A DNA stretch of 34,691 bases from JANLUX01 sp031366005 (GTDB lineage: Bacteria > Bacteroidota > Bacteroidia > AKYH767-A > OLB10). The notes below the pieces were generated by a model that saw nothing but the letters and a program-made list of their open reading frames with translations, did not search any database and had not been told where the DNA came from. How positions within the stretch are numbered: the stretch's first letter is position 1; each line of letters starts with the position of its first letter. The stretch lies in NCBI GenBank assembly GCA_031366005.1, contig JANLZB010000035.1, positions 1 to 34,691 on the forward strand, read 5' to 3'. This document shows positions 8,845-17,760 of the stretch, in pieces. The translations under genes and the position numbers were made by a program.

Positions 8845-9349
8845 TAGCGAGTATCAAGTAGTTAGTATCGAGCAGTTATTATCGAGTAGAGAAATTCGCA
8901 TTTAAGAAATAAAACATCTACAAAAAAAATCAATTCAAAAAACTTAACAACCATGCACAATTTTAAAGAACTAAAAGTTTGGCAAAAAAGCATTGACCTT
9001 ACTGTCGATATTTACAAACTTACTGAAGGATTTACTAAGGAAGAGAAATATGGATTGGTTAGTCAAATGAGACGTGCTGCGGTTTCAATTCCTGCAAATA
9101 TTGCTGAAGGTACAGGACGGAGAACTCCAAAAGACTTTAATAATTTTCTTGGTACTTCATTAGGATCATCTTTTGAACTTGAAACAGAACTCATAATTTC
9201 AGCCCAGTTAAATTTTATTACTGAAACGGATTTTAACAAGTTAAATAATCCACTTCAGGAAATTCAGAAAATGATTTACGGTTTACAAAAATCTCTTAAT
9301 TTAAATTAGAGTACTGAGCTTAATACTCACTACTCGATACTCGATACTA
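8842..9349. mobile_element. IVS-like element: 27-bp inverted repeats enclosing an S23 gene
   Basis: The left arm 8842-8868 and the reverse complement of the right arm 9323-9349 match at 24 of 27 positions. The left arm continues as three 14-base copies (8851-8864, 8865-8878, 8879-8892) of the type GTATCRAGYAGTTA, that is, heptamers of form GTAnnnA. The right arm, read on the minus strand, shows the same word. Between them sits one gene for a four-helix-bundle S23 protein. The element starts on the stop codon of the upstream gene and ends 2 bases before the glyA ATG. S23 genes are known inside 23S rRNA intervening sequences closed by inverted repeats; here the same layout lies between protein genes. 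Mobility is inferred, and no target-site duplication was established. Confidence 0.55.
8953..9309 (+). CDS. four-helix-bundle protein, 23S rRNA-intervening-sequence (S23) family
   Basis: The 118-residue protein shows the complete family signature: LKVWQKSIDL at the start, then F-x-KEEKYGL, SQMRRAAVSIPANIAEG-x-GR in the middle, and FLGTSLGSSFELETELI in the third helix. Length is normal for the family. S23 proteins form pentameric barrels of four-helix bundles and are related to Avd, the accessory protein of diversity-generating retroelements; their cellular role is unresolved. Here the gene lies inside a pair of long inverted repeats between a nucleotidyltransferase gene and glyA, on the same strand as both. 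No reverse transcriptase and no template/variable repeat pair are in the window, so a retroelement is not supported. Confidence 0.93.
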   Translation: MHNFKELKVWQKSIDLTVDIYKLTEGFTKEEKYGLVSQMRRAAVSIPANIAEGTGRRTPKDFNNFLGTSLGSSFELETELIISAQLNFITETDFNKLNNPLQEIQKMIYGLQKSLNLN

Positions 9350-9351
9350 CA

Positions 9352-10620
9352 ATGGAAAAAGATACTACAGTTTTCAAACTTATCAACAAAGAATTAAAAC
9401 GTCAACGCCAGGGACTTGAATTAATCGCTTCTGAAAATTTTGTTTCCAAGCAAGTAATGCAGGCAATGGGTTCTTGTTTAACAAATAAGTATGCAGAAGG
9501 ATTGCCCGGACGAAGATATTACGGAGGCTGCGAAGTGGTGGACCAGGTTGAGCAGCTTGCAATAGACCGAATCAAAGAATTATTTGGTGCTGAGTGGGCG
9601 AATGTTCAACCACATAGTGGAGCACAAGCCAATGCAGCAGTAATGCTTGCATTATTAAAACCGGGTGATAAAATCATGGGGCTTGACCTTTCGCATGGGG
9701 GACATTTAACCCATGGTTCTCCTGTAAATTTCAGTGGTAAATTATATGAAACCACTTTTTATGGTGTTGAAAAGGAAACAGGATTGATTGATTATGATGT
9801 GTTTGAAAAAAAGGCACAACAGGAAAAACCAAAGCTCATTATTTGTGGTGCTTCTTCTTATTCGCGCGATTGGGATTATGAAAGACTAAGAAGTATTGCA
9901 GATTCTATCAATGCATTTCTATTGGCTGACATTGCACATCCTGCTGGTTTAATTGCACGCGGATTGTTAAATGATCCTTTGCCGCATTGTCATGTTGTAA
10001 CAAGCACAACTCATAAAACTTTACGCGGTCCGCGTGGAGGAATAATTATGATGGGAAAAGATTTTCCAAATCCCTTCGGATTGAAAACTCCCAAAGGAGA
10101 AATACGTCCGATGTCTTCAGTAATGGATGGTGCGGTTTTCCCTGGAACACAAGGCGGACCTTTGGAACATGTTATCGCTGCTAAAGCTGTTGCCTTTGGT
10201 GAAGCATTGACTGATGATTATTTGAAATATTGTGTTCAGGTTGTTAAAAATGCAAAAGCAATGGCTGCTGCATTCAAAGAAAAAGGATACAATATTATTT
10301 CAGGAGGAACTGATAATCATTCCATGCTGATTGATCTTCGTAATAAAAACATTACAGGAAAAGCTGCGGAAAACGCATTGGTGAAAGCGGATATTACATT
10401 GAATAAAAACATGGTTCCTTTTGATGATAAATCTCCTTTTGTTACTTCCGGTATTCGCATTGGCACACCAGCCATAACAACACGTGGTTTAAAAGAATCA
10501 CAAATGAAAAAAGTGGTAAGTCTTCTTGATAAAGTTTTAATGGCTCCTGAAGATGAGAAAGTAATTACAAAAGTAAGAAGTGAAGTAAATGCTATGATGG
10601 AGAGTTATCCGCTGTACTAA
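9352..10620 (+). CDS. glyA: serine hydroxymethyltransferase
   Basis: The 422-residue protein is a standard-length SHMT. It begins after a short lead with LELIASENFVSKQVMQA and NKYAEGLPGRRYYGG, and contains the PLP lysine in STTHKTLRGPRGG (Lys222). It makes glycine and 5,10-methylene-THF from serine and THF in the cytoplasm. Several deviations from the commonest motif, such as PHSGAQANAAVMLALL and ASSYSRDWDYERLR, are normal for the Bacteroidota branch. The start codon is only 2 bases past the right arm of the inverted-repeat element, so the glyA leader is made of that repeat and any separate promoter would have to lie within the element. Confidence 0.97.
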   Translation: MEKDTTVFKLINKELKRQRQGLELIASENFVSKQVMQAMGSCLTNKYAEGLPGRRYYGGCEVVDQVEQLAIDRIKELFGAEWANVQPHSGAQANAAVMLALLKPGDKIMGLDLSHGGHLTHGSPVNFSGKLYETTFYGVEKETGLIDYDVFEKKAQQEKPKLIICGASSYSRDWDYERLRSIADSINAFLLADIAHPAGLIARGLLNDPLPHCHVVTSTTHKTLRGPRGGIIMMGKDFPNPFGLKTPKGEIRPMSSVMDGAVFPGTQGGPLEHVIAAKAVAFGEALTDDYLKYCVQVVKNAKAMAAAFKEKGYNIISGGTDNHSMLIDLRNKNITGKAAENALVKADITLNKNMVPFDDKSPFVTSGIRIGTPAITTRGLKESQMKKVVSLLDKVLMAPEDEKVITKVRSEVNAMMESYPLY

Positions 10621-10747
10621 TTGTTGAATTGTTTTATTGCCTTGTTGCTAAAATATTGATGCAAACTAAAAATGTACGATTATCTGACAGACAAGAAACA
10701 ATTCAATATGAATTAGCAATTCAACAATTCAGCAATAAAGCAATTGT
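10621..10747. repeat. intergenic palindrome with octamer words (TTG[CT]TGAA type)
   Basis: Directly after the glyA stop the sequence runs as octamers TTGTTGAA, TTGTTTTA, TTGCCTTG, TTGCTAAA (10621-10652). At 10716-10747 the opposite strand carries the same kind of word (plus-strand octamers GCAATTCA, ACAATTCA, GCAATAAA, GCAATTGT). The cleanest pairing is 10628-10640 with 10732-10744 (12 of 13). The two arms could fold into a long imperfect hairpin in the glyA-porQ interval. No gene is seen in it. Confidence 0.6.
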
Positions 10748-10786
10748 AAACTACGTTAATCAATTCAATCCTCAAAAAATTTCTGA

Positions 10787-11821
10787 ATGACATTAAGAAT
10801 TACGTTATCACTTCTTTTTTTATCAATCAGCAATTTTCTTTTTGCTCAAATCGGGGGTGACAATACTTTTGAATTTCTCAATCTTAACTCTTCTGCCAGA
10901 GTTGCTGCTTTAGGTGGAAATGCAATTGCAACAAGAACTGATGATGTTACTTTGGTGAGTGGCAATCCTTCTCAACTAATGCCTTCCATGAACAAACAAC
11001 TTGGACTAAGCTTTGTAAATTATTTTGCAGGAATAAAATATGGTGATGTAGTGTATGCTCATGAGTTGAAAAAATTAGGAATGTTTGCTGCAAATATTCA
11101 TTATGTTAGTTATGGAACATTTGATCAGACTGATGATGCAGCAAATGTTATCGGGTCGTTTACTGCTTCAGAATATGCTTTGGGCTTATCATGGGCACGC
11201 CCATTAGATAGTTCTTTTTTTATTGGTGCAACATTAAAGGGAATTTATTCACATTTTGAAACTTACACCTCAACAGGAATTGCCGCAGATGTTGCAGCAA
11301 CTTATTTTAACAGAAAACATTTGTGGTGTTTCACAACCGTTATCCGGAATATTGGTACACAATTGGATCAATACCGGCAAGGACCAAGAGAAAATTTGCC
11401 TTATGAGATGCAACTCGGAATAAGCAAGCAATTGGTAAAAGCACCATTACGGTTTTCACTTAATTACCAGCATTTGGATGAATGGAATATTACTTATAAA
11501 AATCCCAATGTGTCCACCATTGATCCTTTGACCGGTGAATCAACCGAAAAGAAAATTAAATTTTCAGATAAATTGTTAAGACATTTTATCATCAACGCGG
11601 AAATTCTGATCAGCAAGGGATTTAACCTTCGTGTAGGCTATAATTTTGAACGAAGAGAAGAATTAGGTATTGAAAATAAAATGGGATTATCAGGCTTGAC
11701 CGGTGGTTTTGGAATACGGATTAACCGTTTTAATTTCAGTTATGGTTATGCAAAATATCATATTGTGGGTGGGTCTAATAGTTTTAGTGTAACCACAACT
11801 CTTACTAAAAGAAATAAATAA
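10787..11821 (+). CDS. porQ: type IX secretion system protein PorQ
   Basis: A 344-residue outer-membrane beta-barrel protein of the PorV/PorQ group. The signal peptide (residues ~1-20, ending FLFAQ) is followed by IGGDNTFEFLNLNSSARVAALGG, the hallmark N-terminus of PorQ. Later strands alternate aromatic and small residues as in a FadL-like barrel, for example FNFSYGYAKYHIVGG near the end. PorQ works with the PorZ/PorU/PorV attachment complex that processes T9SS cargo and fixes it to the cell surface; the role of this copy is inferred by family. Several T9SS cargo genes lie in the same window, one directly downstream, though no operon is evident: 245 bases separate this stop from the next start. 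Confidence 0.92.
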   Translation: MTLRITLSLLFLSISNFLFAQIGGDNTFEFLNLNSSARVAALGGNAIATRTDDVTLVSGNPSQLMPSMNKQLGLSFVNYFAGIKYGDVVYAHELKKLGMFAANIHYVSYGTFDQTDDAANVIGSFTASEYALGLSWARPLDSSFFIGATLKGIYSHFETYTSTGIAADVAATYFNRKHLWCFTTVIRNIGTQLDQYRQGPRENLPYEMQLGISKQLVKAPLRFSLNYQHLDEWNITYKNPNVSTIDPLTGESTEKKIKFSDKLLRHFIINAEILISKGFNLRVGYNFERREELGIENKMGLSGLTGGFGIRINRFNFSYGYAKYHIVGGSNSFSVTTTLTKRNK

Positions 11822-12066
11822 ATATTTTATTAAATCAATAGTTTCAACCACTGTTCCGTTTCATTGATTGAGTTGCTTATTGCATTATGAAAACTAATTC
11901 CTCTATTTTTGGTTATTAGGTAGAATTAACATTTATCGAAAAAATTAACCTATCAATATTAATTTTTTACCCTAAAAAATATAGCCTTTACCAAATGTTT
12001 AACGACTTTGAGGATTATTCTCAGTAAATCGTTTTACCAAAAACAATTATCCCGCAACATGTAGAT

Positions 12067-14847
12067 ATGAAAGCTGCTATACTAACTGGTATATTCACAT
12101 TAATTTTATTTTTTGGTAATAAGGTTTTTAGCCAGGTCACTTTTTATTCAAGACCCACTTCCTTGCAGCTTTATCCGCGAAATATTCTGGATTCAGCAAT
12201 TGTAAATATTTCAGGAATTGTTACCAGCACAAGCTATAATAAAGTAATAATTACGATGCATAAAAACGGTTTGCTGAAAGATAGCACTGTGGCACCGTTA
12301 ATGTTTAACGGAGGCAATGCTCCCTTTGCAATAAATTACCCTATACATTCTGAAAAAAGCAAGTATCTTTTTAAATTCTATTTGTCCAATCAAAATACTG
12401 TCACACTTTTTCTAAGAGCTGATAGTGTGTGCAGTGGTGATGTTTATCTCATTGACGGACAGAGCAACGCCCAGGCAGTTGCGAATGGTCCTGGTACGGA
12501 TCCACAGAATCTTTGGGTTCGGTCTTTTGGTACTCAAAGTAATTTAAGTTCTAATGCATTATCGGATACTGTATGGGGTTTGGGAAACGGAGCAAATGGG
12601 AATAGTCACATGAGCATAGGTGTTTGGGCACATCGATTAGGCAGAATGCTTGCAGACACAGCCGCAGTACCTGTTTGTATAATAAACGGAGGTCAATCCT
12701 CTTCACGAATTGTTCAACACCTGCCTTCAATCAATCATTCCAATCTTTCTTCCATTTACGGGAGATTGCTTTACCGTGCACAAAAGGCACATGTAGAAAA
12801 TAAAATAAAAGCTTTATTCTGGTACCAGGGAGAAATTGACGGTGATACCGCTTATTTACAATATGCAAATCGTTTTGCGCAGCTGCATAATGCGTGGGAA
12901 ATGGATTATCCAGGACTTGAAAAAATAATTGTTATTCAAACCAGGCCAGGATGCGTTATTTCTCCAACTGAACTTTATCATCAGCAAATAAGAGAAACGC
13001 TGAGGACATTACCTGACGTTTATACTAACGTTAAATTGATGACTACAGCAGGAATTCCTTATTTTGATGGGTGTCACTTTTTAACACAAGGTTATCAGTT
13101 GCTTGCCCAGCGTTTATATTTTATGCTTCGTGATGAGTTTGGAAATTTCTCATCTGGTATCGCATCAAGCTATCCGCCACGGATTTTAAAAGCGGAATAT
13201 GTAAGCACCAATGATATTGAATTAATATTTGATCAATCTGTAATCTGGCCAGTTCCATTTAACGGGTATGACCTTAAAAATTATTTTTACTTCGACACCA
13301 CAATAACCGTAACTAGTGGCTCCTCGTCAGGAGATACACTAAAACTTCATGTATCAAATGACAAAGCAAGAACTATTTCTTATTTGCCAGCGGTTTATTA
13401 TGAGGGAACAACAGATGTTTACGAAGGACCCTGGTTATTTAATAACAGTAGTGTAGGGATACCGCCATTCTATTCATTTCACATTGATAAAAGAGTGCAA
13501 GGCAATGCACTTTTCTCAGCCAATACAACTACTCTTTGTCTCGGAAATTCAGTTGTGTTTTCTAGTAATTCCACAGGAAATCCTATTGCGTTATTATGGC
13601 AATTTCCCGGAGGTTCACCGTTAACTTCTGTATCACAAAATCCTACTGTAACATATAATTCATCAGGCTCAAAAAATGTAACATTGGTTGCAACTTATGC
13701 TACCGGAATTGATACGTTAACAATAGCTGATTATATTACTGTAAGTCCGTCAAAGCCCGGAGTTCCGGGATCGATAAGTGTTTCTGGTGGTAATGCGAAA
13801 GTTTGTCCCGGCAATGTGCGTACTTATTCCGTCACTTCAGTAGCGAGAGCTACTAAATATATCTGGACATTGCCTGCCGGATGCACTATAACTGCAGGAA
13901 ATAATTCAAGGGCTATTACCGTTCTGTTTAACAATAATTTTTCAACATCAGGTACACTAAGTGTAGCGGCTAATAACAGTTGTGGAACCAGTGCAAAACG
14001 AAATTTGACAATAGCAAGAAATATTCCTGCTGCTCCATCAAACATCAGTGGACCTACTTATGGTTTATGTAGTGTGAACAATAAACAGTTTACAGTTACC
14101 AATGTAAGCGGAATTACTTATAACTGGACTTTATCGCCAATAGGTGCTTTTGTGGTAAATGGACAAGGAACTGCGAAGGCCAAAATAGATTTTCCTGCTT
14201 CAAATTTTAATGGAACATTATCTGTTACTGCTTCTAATTCGTGTGGTATAAGCACACCGGTTACTTTATCTGTAAAAACAATTCCTTCAACGCCTGCAAC
14301 TATTTCAGGTCCTTCAAGTGTTTGCTCGCGTAGTAATAATAAAACCTATACTATCACAGCAATATCTTCTGCAAATTCTTATACATGGACAGGACCAACA
14401 GGATCTCATATCAAGGCGAATGGTGTTACATCATTAAACAATATGCTTACTACTAATTCAACATCTGTATCGGTTGATTATGGAAATACTACAGGAGAAA
14501 TAAAAGTTAAGGCTAATAATAACTGTGGTTCTGGTAACTCAAAATCGCTGATGATAACTTTTAATTGTAAAGATGCGATGGAGGAAGTTATATCAAATAG
14601 CGATTTTAATATTTTTCCTAATCCTGTAAATTTTAAGTTGAATATATCTTCCGCCAATTCAAAGGACGGTGATTACAAAATCACTTTAACAAATACATTG
14701 GGACAAGTAATGGAAAAAACAGAAATGAAAGTTATTAATAGTCATTTCAATACTCAAATTAATGTAGAGAAATTACCACCTGATATTTATTTCTTAATAA
14801 TCAATTCCAATAAATCAGAACAACGCTTTAAAATTGTGAAGCAATAA
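12067..14847 (+). CDS. secreted SGNH/sialate O-acetylesterase-like protein with PKD-like domains and T9SS sorting domain
   Basis: A 926-residue exported protein. A signal peptide (1-22) is followed by a small beta domain and an SGNH-hydrolase domain: IDGQSNAQ with nucleophile-type Ser133, WYQGEIDGD (252-260) and the FDGCHF catalytic Asp334/His337 pair. This matches the SASA/carbohydrate-esterase 6 group that removes acetyl groups from sugars. A PKD domain (~479-560) and about three ~85-residue PKD-like units (~562-830), each with VCPG/VC and a tYxWT core, follow. The C-terminus, from IFPNP near 848, is a type A T9SS sorting domain. It probably deacetylates glycans on or outside the cell. The PKD-like units strongly resemble those in the protein at 27541. 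Confidence 0.88.
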   Translation: MKAAILTGIFTLILFFGNKVFSQVTFYSRPTSLQLYPRNILDSAIVNISGIVTSTSYNKVIITMHKNGLLKDSTVAPLMFNGGNAPFAINYPIHSEKSKYLFKFYLSNQNTVTLFLRADSVCSGDVYLIDGQSNAQAVANGPGTDPQNLWVRSFGTQSNLSSNALSDTVWGLGNGANGNSHMSIGVWAHRLGRMLADTAAVPVCIINGGQSSSRIVQHLPSINHSNLSSIYGRLLYRAQKAHVENKIKALFWYQGEIDGDTAYLQYANRFAQLHNAWEMDYPGLEKIIVIQTRPGCVISPTELYHQQIRETLRTLPDVYTNVKLMTTAGIPYFDGCHFLTQGYQLLAQRLYFMLRDEFGNFSSGIASSYPPRILKAEYVSTNDIELIFDQSVIWPVPFNGYDLKNYFYFDTTITVTSGSSSGDTLKLHVSNDKARTISYLPAVYYEGTTDVYEGPWLFNNSSVGIPPFYSFHIDKRVQGNALFSANTTTLCLGNSVVFSSNSTGNPIALLWQFPGGSPLTSVSQNPTVTYNSSGSKNVTLVATYATGIDTLTIADYITVSPSKPGVPGSISVSGGNAKVCPGNVRTYSVTSVARATKYIWTLPAGCTITAGNNSRAITVLFNNNFSTSGTLSVAANNSCGTSAKRNLTIARNIPAAPSNISGPTYGLCSVNNKQFTVTNVSGITYNWTLSPIGAFVVNGQGTAKAKIDFPASNFNGTLSVTASNSCGISTPVTLSVKTIPSTPATISGPSSVCSRSNNKTYTITAISSANSYTWTGPTGSHIKANGVTSLNNMLTTNSTSVSVDYGNTTGEIKVKANNNCGSGNSKSLMITFNCKDAMEEVISNSDFNIFPNPVNFKLNISSANSKDGDYKITLTNTLGQVMEKTEMKVINSHFNTQINVEKLPPDIYFLIINSNKSEQRFKIVKQ

Positions 14848-14950
14848 TTTTATACTATTTCGTATTGTTTTTCATTTTAGAATTAGTCTCAATAAAAAAA
14901 TATTGTTTAAGAGTTGATTAATCAAATTACATTTCCCGAAAAAACAGTTT

Positions 14951-14991
14951 AAAAATAAAAAGAGCGAACCTGAAAAATGAGAGTTCGCTCT
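14951..14991 (-). terminator. rho-independent terminator of pnp
   Basis: A perfect 9-bp stem, agagcgaac (14961-14969) with gttcgctct (14983-14991) and a 13-base loop. Read on the minus strand it is followed by TTTTTATTTTT, so it ends transcription coming from pnp. There is no T-run on the plus side for the esterase gene. Confidence 0.85.
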
Positions 14992-15123
14992 AACCAACCT
15001 AACCTGGGTCAAAGATAAGACACTAATTCAACACTTGAATTAATAGCTTAAAATAATTCCTTAATAAGATTCTTAGATTCTGGATTTTGAATGCTGCAAA
15101 TTCAGTAGAGGAGAAAAAAAAAT

Positions 15124-17334
15124 TTAGTTCTCAGCCGGAGCTTTTCTTTCAGGTCTTGCACCATCATGTTGCGGACGATCTTGTCTGCCACCTTGTTCAG
15201 CAGTTGCACCTTCAGGTTTTGGCAATAAAACTTTGCGTGATAAACGAAACTTGCCAGTCTTTTTATCAACCTCAATTAGCTTTACTTCAATTTTATCACC
15301 TTCTTTTAAAACGCCTTCCATGGTACTTAGTCTTTCGTGCGAAATTTCTGAGATGTGAAGTAATCCATCTTTACCGGGCATAAACTCTACAAAAGCACCA
15401 AAAGCCATTATGCTTTTTACTTTGCCCTGATATACTTTACCTACTTCCGGAATGGCAACGATAGCAGAAATTTTTGCTACAGCAGCATCTAAAGAATTTT
15501 TATCGTTAGATGCAATTTCTACCACACCTTCGTTACCAACTTCATCAATAGATATGGTGGCACCCGTTTCGCGTTGCATCTCCTGAATAATTTTTCCACC
15601 CGGTCCAATAACAGCACCGATGTACTCTTTTGGTATGCGCATTACAACGATGCGCGGAGCATGCGGTTTGTAATCAGTATTTGGTTGAGCCTGTGTCTTA
15701 TTCATCTCACCTAATATGTGAAGCCTGCCTGCCTTTGCTTGTTCTAATGCTTTTAATAAAATATCGTAAGGTAAACCGTCCACTTTTAAATCCATCTGAC
15801 AGGCGCAAATACCTTTTTCAGTACCGGTAACTTTAAAATCCATATCGCCTAAGTGATCTTCATCACCAAGAATGTCACTTAAAACAGCGAAACGTCCTTT
15901 GCCGTCACTGATCATACCCATTGCAATACCGGAGATTGCGCTTTTTATTTTTACTCCTGCATCCATCAATGCAAGGCTGCTTGCACAAACCGTAGCCATG
16001 GAAGAAGATCCGTTGGATTCTAAAATATCAGAAACAACCCTAAGCGTGTAAGGATTTACATCATCACCAGGTAATACTTTTTTAATTGAACGCATCGCGA
16101 GGTTACCATGACCGGTTTCTCTGCGGCTGGTACCACGGTTAGGTTTTACTTCACCAGTGCTAAAGCCGGGAAAATTATAATGGAGCATAAAACGGTTGTA
16201 ACCTTCAAACATTACACCGTCAATTATTTGTTCGTTTAATTTAGTTCCAAGTGTAACCGTAGTTAATGATTGTGTTTCACCACGTGTAAAAACAGCTGAA
16301 CCATGAGCAGATGGAAGATAATCTACTTCGCTCCATATCGGGCGGATTTCGTTTGTTTTACGTCCATCCAGACGCATACCTTCATCAAGTATTAAATTAC
16401 GCACAGCATCCCGTTCTACATCATGATAATAGATAGCAGCCAATTCAGCTTTTTCAATTAACTCAAGTTCATCCATGGTAGCAAGAAATTCATCAAGCAC
16501 AGCAGCAAAAGCTTCTTTACGTTGTTGCTTATTTGGATTTCCTTGTTTGGCAACAGCATAAGCTTTATCATAAGTAGCAGCTTTTACTTTTTCACGAAGC
16601 CCTTCATCGTGAGTTTCATGAGAATACTCAATTTTAGAAATAGTACCAATCATAGCAGCAAGTTCTAACTGTGCCTTGCACTGATCTTTAATAGCATCAT
16701 GACCAACTTTAATTGCTTCGGCCATTTCTATTTCACTCACTTCTTTCATTTCACCTTCCACCATTAAGATATCAGCGGCTGTGCCTGCTACAATCAGGTC
16801 AATATCGGCACGCTCAATATCCTGGATTGTAGGATTAACAATGTGCTTTCCATCTATGCGCGCAACACGTACTTCTGAAATAGGCCCGTTAAAAGGAATA
16901 TTGCTGATGGTTAGTGCAGCAGAAGCAGCTAATGCAGCAAGACAATCAGGCATAATTGTTTTATCTGCAGAAATCATCTGAATCATTACCTGAGTATCTG
17001 CATGATAATCGCTCGGAAAAATCGGGCGCAATGCACGATCCACTAATCTTGAAATAAGAATTTCATATTCCGATAACCGTGCTTCGCGTTTAAAAAATCC
17101 GCCAGGAAAACGGCCAGCAGCAGCGTATTTTTCCTGGTAATCAACTGTGAGTGGTAAAAAATCAACTCCTTCTTTGGCAGTCGGAGATGTAACAACGGTT
17201 GCAAGTAACATACAATCTCCCATGCGAACCACTACTGATCCATGAGCTTGTTTAGCAAGTTTGCCTGTTTCCAGACTGATTGTACGTCCGTCACTAAGGC
17301 TAAAAGTTTTTATTATTGGTTTTGGTACTGACAT
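15124..17334 (-). CDS. pnp: polyribonucleotide nucleotidyltransferase (PNPase)
   Basis: The 736-residue protein has the full PNPase layout: two RNase PH-like domains, the first with FFKREARLSEYEILISRLVDR and the second with the catalytic core GTSRRETGHGNLA plus VVSDILESNGSSSMA, then a KH domain (GPGGKIIQEMQRETG near residue 578) and an S1 domain (GKVKSIMAFGAFVEF near 635). The tail after S1 is Gln/Arg/Pro-rich and low in complexity. PNPase degrades mRNA 3' to 5' with phosphate. It follows rpsO on the same strand, the order conserved across bacteria, with a terminator-like hairpin between the two and a strong terminator after it. Confidence 0.98.
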   Translation of the reverse strand: MSVPKPIIKTFSLSDGRTISLETGKLAKQAHGSVVVRMGDCMLLATVVTSPTAKEGVDFLPLTVDYQEKYAAAGRFPGGFFKREARLSEYEILISRLVDRALRPIFPSDYHADTQVMIQMISADKTIMPDCLAALAASAALTISNIPFNGPISEVRVARIDGKHIVNPTIQDIERADIDLIVAGTAADILMVEGEMKEVSEIEMAEAIKVGHDAIKDQCKAQLELAAMIGTISKIEYSHETHDEGLREKVKAATYDKAYAVAKQGNPNKQQRKEAFAAVLDEFLATMDELELIEKAELAAIYYHDVERDAVRNLILDEGMRLDGRKTNEIRPIWSEVDYLPSAHGSAVFTRGETQSLTTVTLGTKLNEQIIDGVMFEGYNRFMLHYNFPGFSTGEVKPNRGTSRRETGHGNLAMRSIKKVLPGDDVNPYTLRVVSDILESNGSSSMATVCASSLALMDAGVKIKSAISGIAMGMISDGKGRFAVLSDILGDEDHLGDMDFKVTGTEKGICACQMDLKVDGLPYDILLKALEQAKAGRLHILGEMNKTQAQPNTDYKPHAPRIVVMRIPKEYIGAVIGPGGKIIQEMQRETGATISIDEVGNEGVVEIASNDKNSLDAAVAKISAIVAIPEVGKVYQGKVKSIMAFGAFVEFMPGKDGLLHISEISHERLSTMEGVLKEGDKIEVKLIEVDKKTGKFRLSRKVLLPKPEGATAEQGGRQDRPQHDGARPERKAPAEN

Positions 17335-17360
17335 TTTGGATATTTTTTTAAGATGTTATT

Positions 17361-17390
17361 AAAGTAAAAAAGGCAATTCTAAATTGCCTT
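17361..17390 (-). terminator. terminator/attenuator hairpin between rpsO and pnp
   Basis: A perfect inverted repeat, aaggcaatt (17370-17378) and aattgcctt (17382-17390) with a 3-base loop. On the minus strand it is followed by a T-rich run (TTTTTTACTTT). It lies between the rpsO stop and the pnp start, where it would end part of the rpsO transcripts, as the intercistronic terminator does in enterobacteria. Confidence 0.75.
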
Positions 17391-17414
17391 CTTCACTGTT
17401 TTTAATTTGATAAA

Positions 17415-17684
17415 TTATTTTCTGATTCCCAGTTCGGCAATGATCGTCCTGTAACGGTTGATCTCTGTTTTCTGGAGATAGTCGAGGAGGCTTCTTCGCT
17501 TTCCTACCAGTTTAATAAGTGAACGCTGGGTTGAAAAATCCTTCTTGGCATCCTTTAAATGGTCTGTTAAGCTATTGATCCGCTCAGTAAACATTGCAAT
17601 CTGTGCCTCTGAAGAGCCAGTATTCGTTTCTGTTTTACCGTACTTTTTAAAGTAATCTTTCTTTTTTTCCGCTGTTAATTGCAT
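17415..17684 (-). CDS. rpsO: 30S ribosomal protein S15
   Basis: The 89-residue protein has the normal S15 length and signatures: TGSSEAQIAMFTERINSLTDHLK and LVGKRRSLLDYLQKT. S15 binds the central domain of 16S rRNA early in 30S assembly. A TACTTTTG box 36 bases before its start is a likely promoter, and pnp follows 80 bases downstream, so the two probably share some read-through transcripts. S15 represses its own translation in several phyla; no specific leader structure is evident in the short leader here. Confidence 0.98.
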   Translation of the reverse strand: MQLTAEKKKDYFKKYGKTETNTGSSEAQIAMFTERINSLTDHLKDAKKDFSTQRSLIKLVGKRRSLLDYLQKTEINRYRTIIAELGIRK

Positions 17685-17719
17685 GAGTAATAAGAGTATT
17701 TAATTTTTTTTAAGGAACG

Positions 17720-17727
17720 CAAAAGTA
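17720..17727 (-). promoter_or_regulatory. candidate -7 box TACTTTTG for rpsO-pnp
   Basis: On the minus strand TACTTTTG matches TAnnTTTG and ends 36 bases before the rpsO ATG, a typical leader length. No clear TTTG -33 box was found. Confidence 0.4.
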
Positions 17728-17760
17728 AGTAAATTTTGGAAAGAAATGATCGAACCTGAA

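Noticed and set aside
8953..9309. Accessory protein (Avd) of a diversity-generating retroelement
   Set aside because: The family is related, but no reverse transcriptase or template/variable repeat pair exists in the window, and the gene sits in an IVS-like repeat pair instead.
11904..11911. TATTTTTG box as promoter of the esterase gene
   Set aside because: It matches the -7 consensus but lies about 155 bases before the start in AT-rich sequence, with no -33 box; chance is likely.
15087..15383. Plus-strand open frame over the end of pnp
   Set aside because: Antisense to the S1 domain of PNPase; the leucine/glutamine-rich product looks like a shadow.
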